Below are positions 53,926 through 62,746 of a stretch of 64,000 bases of DNA, one piece after another. This DNA comes from Thiocystis violascens DSM 198 (GTDB lineage: Bacteria > Pseudomonadota > Gammaproteobacteria > Chromatiales > Chromatiaceae). Under the pieces are notes generated by a model. The model saw nothing but the letters and a program-made list of their open reading frames with translations. It had not been told where the DNA came from and did not search any database. Position 1 is the first letter of the stretch; each line of letters begins with the position of its first letter. Made by a program: the position numbers and the translations under genes. The stretch covers positions 3,435,412 through 3,499,411 of the forward strand of contig NC_018012.1 of NCBI RefSeq assembly GCF_000227745.2, read 5' to 3'.

Positions 53926-54618
53926 ATGAATAGCAACGTACAGATCCAGCCCGCGGTCACTCCCGCCTGGCCCATGCTGCGCACCCTGGGCGGAATCGCC
54001 ATGTTTTCGGGCCTGCTGGTGGCGCTGGTCTACCAGTTCACCCTGCCGATCATCGCCGAGAATCAGCGCGTCCTGACCGAACGGGCGGTCTTTCAGGTGC
54101 TGCCGGGCGCGGTGAGCAAGCGGGATTTTGTCATCGCCGACACCGGTGAATTGAGGCTGGCGGGCGAGGGCGTTAGCGGAGCCCCGGTCTACGCCGGCTA
54201 CGACGATTTCGCCCAGCTCAAGGGGCTTGCCATCACCGGCAGCGCGCCGGGCTACGCTGGCCCGGTCACGGTTATGTATGCCTATGACCCAAGCTGCCAA
54301 TGTATCGTCCGCAGCAAGGTGCTCAATTCCACCGAGACGCCCGGCTTCGGCGACAAACTCGATACCGATCCCGTATTTCTCAAGAATTTCGAGGCGCTGG
54401 ACGCCCGCCTCAACGCCGAGGGTTCCGCGCTCGCCAACGAGATCGTTACCGTCAAGCATGGAACCAAGTCCGAGCCCTGGCAGATCGATGCCATCACCGG
54501 CGCGACCATCTCCTCCAAGGCGATGGGACGGGCGGCGAATGCCGCCGCGCAACGGGCCGTGCCCGCGATCCAACGGGCGATCCAGCAAGATCCAGCCAGG
54601 CTGTCGCAACCGCATTAA
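53926..54618 (+). CDS. rnfG: Rnf electron transport complex subunit G
   Basis: 230 residues from the ATG at 53926; earlier in-frame starts overlap rnfD. One membrane helix (about 20-42) anchors a periplasmic FMN-binding domain. The covalent FMN site is T194 in DAITGATISSKA. ETPGFGDKL is a second family mark. Its TAA stop is formed by the first bases of a TTAAACCGCGTC repeat. Confidence 0.93.
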   Translation: MNSNVQIQPAVTPAWPMLRTLGGIAMFSGLLVALVYQFTLPIIAENQRVLTERAVFQVLPGAVSKRDFVIADTGELRLAGEGVSGAPVYAGYDDFAQLKGLAITGSAPGYAGPVTVMYAYDPSCQCIVRSKVLNSTETPGFGDKLDTDPVFLKNFEALDARLNAEGSALANEIVTVKHGTKSEPWQIDAITGATISSKAMGRAANAAAQRAVPAIQRAIQQDPARLSQPH

Positions 54619-54809
54619 ACCGCGTCCAGAGGGATCTGCGTCGTTTTGTGCGAGAGGGCACCGACGCGGGTCCACTCAGGTTGCCGCTGACACGGTTTAA
54701 AATTTTTTATTTTTAATGACTTAAACCGCGTCAACTCCGATTCTGGCTGGTGAACGCAACACACGAGCGAACGACTCGAAATGACGATACCGCGCGAGAC
54801 GCGGTTTAA
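54615..54809. repeat. paired TTAAACCGCGTC palindromic elements (rnfG-rnfE)
   Basis: Two units, 54615-54700 and 54721-54809, are each bounded by TTAAACCGCGTC and GACGCGGTTTAA (one base altered in the first right end). An AT-rich 20-base spacer separates them. The first T-A-A is the rnfG stop codon. Similar pairs or single units occur at 57211-57296 and 62554-62746. Confidence 0.85.
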
Positions 54810-54824
54810 CGCGAGGCGAGATGA

Positions 54825-55487
54825 ATGGCTGATCTACTCAACCCCCAGGAAACCCTGACCCCGGATACTTTCCTCCGTGGTCTCTGGGAAGAAAACCCGG
54901 TGTTCGTAATGCTGCTCGGCATGTGTCCGGTGCTGGCGGTGACGAACACGACCCTCAACGCCATCGCCATGGGGCTGGCGACCACCTTCGTGCTGGTCTG
55001 CTCCAGCCTGCTGATCTCGCTGCTGCGCCACTGGATTCCCAAGCAGGTGCGCATCGCGAGCTATATCGTGATCATCGCCACCTTCGTGACCATCGTCGAC
55101 TACGCCATCCAGGCGATCAGCCTGGAGCTGTACGCGGCGCTCGGAGCCTTCATCCAGTTGATCGTCGTGAACTGCGTCATTCTGGGCCGGGCCGAGGCCT
55201 ATGCCTCTAAACAGCGTCTGATGACCACCTTCGTCAACAGTCTCGGGATGGGCATCGGTTTCACTCTGGCGCTGCTGTGCCTGGGCACGGTGCGCGAAAT
55301 CCTGGGCAACGGAACCCTGTTGGGGGTTCCGTTGTTCGGGGCGGATTTTCAGCCCTGGATCGTGATGATCCTGCCGCCTGGCGGTTTCTTCGTGCTGGGC
55401 GCCTGGCTGCTGCTGTTCAACTGGCTGCGTCTGCGCAAGGCGCGCGGGCTGACCGAGCAAACCGGAGTCGCCGTCCATGCACGCTGA
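54825..55487 (+). CDS. rnfE: Rnf electron transport complex subunit E
   Basis: 220 residues with about six membrane helices. Marks: NPVFVMLLGMCPVLAVTNTTLNAIAMG at the start and VNCVILGRAEAYASKQ in the middle. It makes the membrane core with RnfA and RnfD. The ATG has GAGG eight bases upstream, just after the repeat pair. It overlaps rnfA by 11 bases. Confidence 0.95.
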   Translation: MADLLNPQETLTPDTFLRGLWEENPVFVMLLGMCPVLAVTNTTLNAIAMGLATTFVLVCSSLLISLLRHWIPKQVRIASYIVIIATFVTIVDYAIQAISLELYAALGAFIQLIVVNCVILGRAEAYASKQRLMTTFVNSLGMGIGFTLALLCLGTVREILGNGTLLGVPLFGADFQPWIVMILPPGGFFVLGAWLLLFNWLRLRKARGLTEQTGVAVHAR

Positions 55488-56067
55488 ACCCTTGCCGCTA
55501 ATCTTTCTGAATGCCGCCATCGTCAATAATTTCGTGCTGGCGCTCTTTCTCGGCATCTGCCCATTCCTCGGCGTCTCGGCCAAGAAAGAGACCGCCTGGA
55601 ACATGGGGCTAGCGACCCTGTTCGTGATGCTGGTGAGTTCCGCCGCCGCCTTCGGTATCAACTGGCTGCTGACCGAGCTGGATCTGCTGTTTCTGCGTTT
55701 GATCTGCTATATCGCGGTCATCGCCTCGACGGTGCAACTGGTCGAGATGTTCGTCAAGCGGTTCAGTCCGGCGCTGTTCCGCTCGCTCGGCATCTTCCTG
55801 CCGCTGATCACCACCAACTGCGCCATCCTGGGGCTGGCGCTCTTCCAGACATCCAAGGAATACGACTTCGTGCAGAGCCTGGTTTATGCCTCGGGTGCTG
55901 GAGTCGGATTCATGCTGGCCCTGATGCTCATGGCCGGTCTGCGCGAAAAGCTCGCTCTGGCGCGGGTGCCGAGCGTCAGTCAGGGCGCGGCCCTGAGCCT
56001 GATGCTGGCGGGGCTGCTGTCGCTCGCCTTCATGGGCTTCGCGGGTCTCGGTGGCGGGCATGGTTAA
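55477..56067 (+). CDS. rnfA: Rnf electron transport complex subunit A
   Basis: 196 residues, six membrane helices. NNFVLALFLGICPFLGVS and TTNCAILGLAL carry the two Cys that, with those in RnfE, bind the intramembrane Fe-S cluster in Rnf/Nqr complexes. It is placed last among the rnf subunits here instead of first, as it is in E. coli. Confidence 0.95.
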   Translation: MHAEPLPLIFLNAAIVNNFVLALFLGICPFLGVSAKKETAWNMGLATLFVMLVSSAAAFGINWLLTELDLLFLRLICYIAVIASTVQLVEMFVKRFSPALFRSLGIFLPLITTNCAILGLALFQTSKEYDFVQSLVYASGAGVGFMLALMLMAGLREKLALARVPSVSQGAALSLMLAGLLSLAFMGFAGLGGGHG

Positions 56068-56251
56068 GTTTCTGCTGGCCCCCCTGATCATCTTCGCCGT
56101 GCTGGCTGGCTGGGTCTGGGTGGAGCGGGTCTATGCGCGCTTTGCGGCTGGAAACCCGCAACTCGGACCCTTTCGGCGCGAGGATGGCGGCTGTTCCTGC
56201 GGCAGCGGTCAGTGCGAGAAACGTCCCTCGGGATTTCCCGCTCGGCATTGA
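56060..56251 (+). CDS. small Cys-rich membrane protein, possible NqrM-like maturation factor
   Basis: 63 residues from an ATG at 56060 that overlaps the rnfA stop. A single membrane helix (FLLAPLIIFAVLAGWVWVERVY, about 4-25) precedes a short soluble tail with CSCGSGQC. NqrM, needed for building the NqrD/NqrE iron site, has the same layout: one helix plus a few closely spaced Cys. The overlap with rnfA, the NqrE homologue, strengthens the idea. Homology is not proven; it could be an unrelated small protein. Confidence 0.6.
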   Translation: MVKFLLAPLIIFAVLAGWVWVERVYARFAAGNPQLGPFRREDGGCSCGSGQCEKRPSGFPARH

Positions 56252-56353
56252 TCGCCCCTGGGATCCCGGATCCCAAGGCAGTCGAATTTCATTGGTTAGT
56301 CAATTTCAATCATCTCTTGCGGCTGAAGGCCGCAAGAGCGAGGAGTTAAGCGG

Positions 56354-57214
56354 ATGAGTCAGTTCACCCCCGAGATCGGCCCCACCACGGCGGCGGTCGT
56401 CAAGGCGTCCCAGCGCGTCACTCCGGACAGCGCGGCGGAGGTTCGTCATCTCACGCTCGAAGTGCTGGACCCGGCCTTTCAGTTCGTCGAGGGTCAGAGC
56501 ATCGGCGTCTTGGTGCCCGGTCCGCATGCTTTCGGCAACGCCCAGCATCTGCGCCGCTATTCCATCGCCAATGCCCGCAATCTTCCGGTGGGCGATGGCG
56601 TGACCCTGGAGATTCTGGTGCGCCGCTGTTTCTACGTCGACGAGATCAGCGGCGAACGCTATCCGGGCGTGGCGTCCAACTATCTCTGCGACGCTCGACC
56701 GGGCGACCAATTGACCATCAGCGGTCCGTATCTGAGCCCCTTCAAGATGCCGCTGGACAACCGCGCCAATCTGCTCATGATCGGCACCGGTACCGGCGTC
56801 GCCCCCTTCCGCGCCTTCGCCCAGCTCATCTACGAGCGCCGCGGCGACTGGAAGGGACAGGTGCGGCTGTATTACGGCGGGCGCAGCGGTCTCGATCTGA
56901 TGTACGCCAACGACGAGAGCACCGATCTCGCCAACTACTACGACGACAAGACCTTCCAGGCATTCCGCGCCTTGGGGACGCGCCCCATGATGTCCTCGTC
57001 ACAGGCGCTGGGGCAGGCTCTCGCCGAGCACGCCGCCGATGCCTGGCGTCTCATCCGCGAATCCAACACCCATGTCTTCCTCTCGGGGCTGGGCAAGATC
57101 GCGCAGGTGTTCGACCAGGTCATGGCCGAACAGGCGGGATCGGCGGATGCTTGGAAGCAGGTCAAGCAACAGTTGATCGACGAGGGCCGCTGGTCTGAAT
57201 TGACCTACGATTAA
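56354..57214 (+). CDS. ferredoxin-NADP+ reductase family protein
   Basis: 286 residues. FAD-binding RRYSIAN (about 67-73), the nucleotide-binding MIGTGTGVAPFRAF and LSGLGKI, and a C-terminal end WSELTYD define the plant-type FNR family. It exchanges electrons between ferredoxin and NADP(H). It lies about 100 bases after the small membrane protein gene and closes the rnf-nifJ cluster. Its TAA stop is the first part of a TTAAACCGCGTC element. Confidence 0.9.
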   Translation: MSQFTPEIGPTTAAVVKASQRVTPDSAAEVRHLTLEVLDPAFQFVEGQSIGVLVPGPHAFGNAQHLRRYSIANARNLPVGDGVTLEILVRRCFYVDEISGERYPGVASNYLCDARPGDQLTISGPYLSPFKMPLDNRANLLMIGTGTGVAPFRAFAQLIYERRGDWKGQVRLYYGGRSGLDLMYANDESTDLANYYDDKTFQAFRALGTRPMMSSSQALGQALAEHAADAWRLIRESNTHVFLSGLGKIAQVFDQVMAEQAGSADAWKQVKQQLIDEGRWSELTYD

Positions 57215-57292
57215 ACCGCGTCCAGCATGACATGCGTTGTTTGTGCATTGGCTCAACCTCGCTGGAACAACGCATGTCAGAGCTGACGCGGT

Positions 57293-57296
<4 letters not shown>
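57211..57296. repeat. TTAAACCGCGTC palindromic element between convergent genes
   Basis: An 86-base near-complete palindrome: TTAAACCGCGTC outer arms and perfect 13-base inner arms (GACATGCGTTGTT and AACAACGCATGTC). The left TAA ends the reductase gene and the right TTA is the ettA stop codon on the other strand. It could act as a bidirectional transcription end. Confidence 0.85.
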
Positions 57297-58960
<1,664 letters not shown>

Positions 58961-59154
58961 GGTTTTTTGCGGTTTGGTTGCTTGGGGGATGTCGTCAGGG
59001 ATGCGCTGTTGCAGATGTCGGGGAGGGGGCATTGCGCCCCGCTGTCGATGGCCATTCTGCGCTGTCGAGGGTGAAATGTCCAAAATGGGGAGCCGGCGCC
59101 GAATATACTTCAGGCATCTTGAATCCCCTGGCAACCAAGGGTCGGGAGTTTTTC

Positions 59155-59397
59155 ATGTCATCGATGCTGTCTCCGCGAGAATCCGCGGTTGGTCTGCCTT
59201 GCCACCGCTGGTCGGTTGAGGACTATCCCCGGATGGCGCAGTCCGGTCTGCTGGACACCCAGTCAGGCGAACTGACGGTCTATCGCGAATCCGCGCAGGG
59301 GCTGTATCGTCTCATCCGCAAACCGTCGGCGACTGAAACGCTATCGCCGCTGCCGTTGCCAAAGGCGATGCTCCAGCTCTTGGAGGTACTGGCTTGA
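59155..59397 (+). CDS. small unknown protein coupled to HDOD gene
   Basis: 80 residues (MSSMLSPRESAVGLPCHRWSVEDYPRMAQSGLLDTQSGELTVYRES). There is no recognised domain. The TGA overlaps the TTG start of the HDOD gene (TTGA), so the two are coupled. It carries a Pro-rich end and no membrane segment. A small partner of the HDOD protein is a reasonable inference only. Confidence 0.6.
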   Translation: MSSMLSPRESAVGLPCHRWSVEDYPRMAQSGLLDTQSGELTVYRESAQGLYRLIRKPSATETLSPLPLPKAMLQLLEVLA

Positions 59398-60629
59398 CCG
59401 TTACCCCTGTACTGTCCGCGGAGACCCTGGAAGATCTGATTCCGGTGCATCGATTGACGCGGGATCAGCGCGCGCGCCTGGCCCGAGGCGGTCAGGTCGC
59501 GTCGCTCCCGGCGGGTAAAAAACTCGTCGCGACCCAGGAGCATCCCTGGCTGGATTATTTGCTGGCCGGCAGGCTCTGTCTGCTGAAGGGTGATCAGAAG
59601 GACATCGTGGAGGCGGGTTCGATGCGGGCCTGCCATCCGGTGTTCGAGCCGGGTCGTTTGCGGGACTCCGCCGTCGCCCTCGGCGAGGCCGAACTGCTAC
59701 GTTTGGATCGACAGCTTTACGAAACGCTCAGCGGCGACCGTCCCGCGCCGGGCGGCTCGCTCGACGACCTGGATCTCAGCGAGGCCGAAAGCGCCCTGCT
59801 GATGCGATTTTATCATGCCTGCAAAAGCGGTAGCCTCGCGCTGCCCTCGCTGCCGAAGGTGGCACGGGCGATCCAGGAGGCCATGAGCGATCCGAACATC
59901 AATTCGGCGCGGCTGGCACGTATCGTGCAGATGGACCCGGCCGCGACCGGGGGGCTGATCCGGCTCGCCAACAGTCCTGTCTACCGCGGTGCCAAGCCGA
60001 CCGCGGATCTGCGCAGCGCCATCATCCGACTCGGCATGGATCTCACCCGCGGGGCCGTGGTCGGCATGGCCATGCAAAAGGTCTTCAAGACCAAATCGCC
60101 GCTGATGAAGCAGCGGATGAAGGCAGTCTGGAATCGCAGTGTCCATATCTCCGCGCTGAGCTTTGTGATTGCCCGGCATTGCAAGGGGATCAACCCCGAG
60201 GAGGCCCTGCTGGCGGGACTGCTGCACGATGTCGGCGAAATTCCCATCCTGGATTTTGTTAGCCGTCATTACCGCGAAATCGACGACGACGAACTGGATG
60301 CCGCCATCCTCAAGCTGCGCGACATGGTGGGCGAACTGGTGATGAGCTATTGGGGACTGGGGCCGGAGCTGGTCGAGGTGGTGCGCGAATCGGGCCACTG
60401 GCATCGCGACCAGGGCGACCGGCCCGACGATTGCGATATCGTGCTGGTGGCCCGGCTCTATCGCATGAATCAGTCCGAATCGCGGGGTCCGGTGCCGCGC
60501 TATGACGAAGTGCCGGCCTATTTCAAGCTGGGCCTGGGGTTCTCCGAGACGGCGGGCAAGGTCGACGTGATCGCGGAGGCGAGCGAGGAACTGGCCGCCG
60601 TGATCGGGATGCTCAAGGGGGGCGCCTGA
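59394..60629 (+). CDS. HDOD-domain signalling protein with cyclic-nucleotide-like N-terminal region
   Basis: 411 residues starting at TTG 59394. The N-terminal part (about 1-115) resembles a cNMP-binding fold (LLAGRLCLLKGDQKDIVEAG). The HDOD domain (about 140-345) shows LPSLPKVARAIQEAMSDPNINSARLARIVQMDPAATGGLIRLANSP and AGLLHDVGEIPILDF. HDOD proteins are regulators in motility and signalling; most lack catalytic activity. Its TGA stop falls in a decayed half-copy of the ACCGCGTCC repeat. Confidence 0.85.
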   Translation: MTVTPVLSAETLEDLIPVHRLTRDQRARLARGGQVASLPAGKKLVATQEHPWLDYLLAGRLCLLKGDQKDIVEAGSMRACHPVFEPGRLRDSAVALGEAELLRLDRQLYETLSGDRPAPGGSLDDLDLSEAESALLMRFYHACKSGSLALPSLPKVARAIQEAMSDPNINSARLARIVQMDPAATGGLIRLANSPVYRGAKPTADLRSAIIRLGMDLTRGAVVGMAMQKVFKTKSPLMKQRMKAVWNRSVHISALSFVIARHCKGINPEEALLAGLLHDVGEIPILDFVSRHYREIDDDELDAAILKLRDMVGELVMSYWGLGPELVEVVRESGHWHRDQGDRPDDCDIVLVARLYRMNQSESRGPVPRYDEVPAYFKLGLGFSETAGKVDVIAEASEELAAVIGMLKGGA

Positions 60630-60660
60630 ACCGCGTCCGTCAAGGCGTGCGTCGTTGCGA
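60627..60660. repeat. partial ACCGCGTCC repeat end after the HDOD gene
   Basis: TGAACCGCGTCC begins right at the HDOD stop codon and continues with GTGCGTCGTTG, similar to the inner arm of the 57211 copy. The right end is missing, so this is a decayed copy. Confidence 0.5.
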
Positions 60661-60737
60661 GCGACCGGGCCGAAACGATCAACATTCTTTTGCACTCTTT
60701 GCGGTTCAAAAGCGCCTTCCAGGAACGAAAACAGACG

Positions 60738-61280
60738 ATGCAAGTCGAGATTCCGGTATTCGGTTTCGTGGCCCCGAGCGGCAGCGGCAAGACCACCCTG
60801 CTGCGGCGGCTCGTCGCGGTTCTGCGCGAACGTGGGCTGCGGGTCGGTTATCTCAAGCACGCCCATCACACCTTCGACCTCGACGTGCCGGGGAAGGATA
60901 GCTTCGAGATCCGTGCCGCCGGCGCGGCCCAGACCCTGCTGGCCTCCCGCGAACGCTGGGCATTGCAGGTCGAGAATGCCGCGAAGGGGGAAGATCCCGA
61001 CCTCGACGCGATGCTCGCGCGCTTCGAGTCGGACCGACTGGACCTGATTCTGGTCGAGGGCTTCAAGCATGCCCGCTATCCCAAGATCGAGATCTACCGC
61101 GCCGCGCTCGGTCAGGCGCCGCTCTATCCAGGCGATGGCGACATCATCGCGGTGGCGACCCCCGACGAGCTACCCGCTGACGGACACCCGCCGGTCCTGC
61201 CGCTCGATGACGCGAACGCGATCGCGGATTTCCTCCTCAACGCTGCCAGAAGGCCGGGCTCAGCAGCACCAGCAGGGTGA
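60738..61280 (+). CDS. mobB: molybdopterin-guanine dinucleotide biosynthesis adaptor protein
   Basis: 180 residues. P-loop [15 protein letters not shown] (about 11-25), [26 protein letters not shown] and [20 protein letters not shown] are typical of MobB, a GTP-binding helper of MobA in molybdenum cofactor synthesis. The start is the ATG at 60738. Its 3' end overlaps the convergent trk gene by 44 bases, so the C-terminal [12 protein letters not shown] is read through trkH-like sequence. Confidence 0.9.
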   Translation: MQVEIPVFGFVAPSGSGKTTLLRRLVAVLRERGLRVGYLKHAHHTFDLDVPGKDSFEIRAAGAAQTLLASRERWALQVENAAKGEDPDLDAMLARFESDRLDLILVEGFKHARYPKIEIYRAALGQAPLYPGDGDIIAVATPDELPADGHPPVLPLDDANAIADFLLNAARRPGSAAPAG

Positions 61281-62553
61281 AAATCTCCAGCCGTCCGAGC
61301 AGCATGGCGAAGCAGAGGATCCATTTCGCCAGATCGTGCAGGTCGGCGTAATGGGCGCCAACCTGCGCCAGGCCAGGGCCGAGATTGTTGATGCAGGCGG
61401 CCACCGCCGAAAAGGCGGTCAGCAGATCCAGCCCGGTCGCCGCCAGCAGCAGATACATGAGGACGAAGCTGGCGACATAGAGCGAGAAAAATCCCCAGAC
61501 CGCGTCCACCACGCGATGATTGACGCTCTTGCCGCCGATGCGCACGGGGAGTTGCGCGTTGGGGTGGATCAGCCGGCCGATTTCGTGCGCGCCCAGCCGC
61601 TTGGCGAGCATGGCGGAGAGGATTTTGGCCTCGTCGTCGTTGGTGACGGCGCAGAAGACATCGGTGTTCTCGATGTTCTCTTCCAGCAGCAGTTCCTGAT
61701 CCGCGGCATCGCCGTGCAGCACGATGGTCTTTTCCAGATCCTCGGCGATACGTTTGCAGTGGTTCAGATTGCGCTCGATGAGCTTGACCCGGTAGTTGGC
61801 TTCGAGCGCGCGGGCAAGCCGGGTGCCGATGTTGCCGCCGCCGGCGACGATCAGACGCTTGTAGGATTTGTCGAGTCGCCGCAATTCCCCCATGACCGCG
61901 CGAATATGGATCGGGGCGGCGAGAAAAAAGACCTCGTCATCGGCCTCGATGACGGTATCGCCCTCCGGCTGGATGGCACGATCCTGACGATAGATGGCCG
62001 CCACCCGCGCATCCACCTGGGGCATATGCTCCTGGAGCGCGCGCAATTCGTGACCGACCAGCGGGCCGCCATAATACGCCTTGACCGCGACCAGCCGGAT
62101 GCGTCCGCCAGCGAAATCGAGCACCTGGAGCGTGCCGGGGTTTTCGATCAGGCGCAGGATGTAGCTGGTCACCAATGCCTCGGGGCTGATGGCGACATCG
62201 ATGGGCAGGGCGTCGGTGCCGAAGAGCCTGGGCTGATCGAGGAAGCTTTGAGCGCGCACCCGCGCGATCTTGGTGGGCGTATGAAACAGCGTATAGGCGA
62301 CCTGACAGGCCACCATGTTGGTCTCGTCGCTGTTGGTGACGGCGATGATCATGTCGGCGTCATCGGCGCCGGCGCGCGCGAGCACATCCGGATGCGCGCC
62401 GTGACCCAGCACGGTACGCAGGTCGAAGCGTTCCTGTAATTCGCGCAGAAGTTCCGGGTTGTGATCCACCACCGTGATGTCATTGGCCTCGCTGACCAGA
62501 TTGGCGGCCACCGAGGTGCCGACCTGGCCAGCGCCCAGGATGATGATCTTCAT
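61237..62553 (-). CDS. TrkA-TrkH chimera: potassium regulator RCK domains fused to last pore repeat of TrkH
   Basis: 438 residues. Residues 1-about 325 are Trk[18 protein letters not shown], then a second NAD-binding RCK domain ([17 protein letters not shown]) and [22 protein letters not shown]. From about 326 the sequence becomes the C-terminus of TrkH ([18 protein letters not shown], pore loop [25 protein letters not shown]). The last RCK_C part of TrkA and the first three pore repeats of TrkH are absent. trkA and trkH are often adjacent after ntrX, so an in-frame deletion joining them is the simplest origin. Normal Trk transport is unlikely, although the frame is intact. An assembly error is possible. 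Confidence 0.85.
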   Translation of the reverse strand: MKIIILGAGQVGTSVAANLVSEANDITVVDHNPELLRELQERFDLRTVLGHGAHPDVLARAGADDADMIIAVTNSDETNMVACQVAYTLFHTPTKIARVRAQSFLDQPRLFGTDALPIDVAISPEALVTSYILRLIENPGTLQVLDFAGGRIRLVAVKAYYGGPLVGHELRALQEHMPQVDARVAAIYRQDRAIQPEGDTVIEADDEVFFLAAPIHIRAVMGELRRLDKSYKRLIVAGGGNIGTRLARALEANYRVKLIERNLNHCKRIAEDLEKTIVLHGDAADQELLLEENIENTDVFCAVTNDDEAKILSAMLAKRLGAHEIGRLIHPNAQLPVRIGGKSVNHRVVDAVWGFFSLYVASFVLMYLLLAATGLDLLTAFSAVAACINNLGPGLAQVGAHYADLHDLAKWILCFAMLLGRLEIFTLLVLLSPAFWQR

Positions 62554-62746
62554 TGAAACCGCGTCCGGCAGGACGTGTGCGGCTGGTGCATTGGTTCGGC
62601 CTCGTAAGAACCAGCAAACGTTGGAGTTGACGCGGTTTCAGGATTGAATTTTTATCATTTAAACCGCGTCAACTGTCGCGTCCGTGGATTGACGCGAGGC
62701 CAGGGCCAACGCACCAACGGTGAATATCCCGCCAGACGCGGTTTAA
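62554..62746. repeat. paired ACCGCGTC palindromic elements between trk chimera and ntrX
   Basis: Unit one (about 62554-62640) starts TTGAAACCGCGTCC directly upstream of the trk start codon. Unit two (62659-62746) ends GACGCGGTTTAA. An AT-rich spacer of about 18 bases separates them, as in the rnfG-rnfE pair. The right-hand TTA is the ntrX stop codon. Confidence 0.85.
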
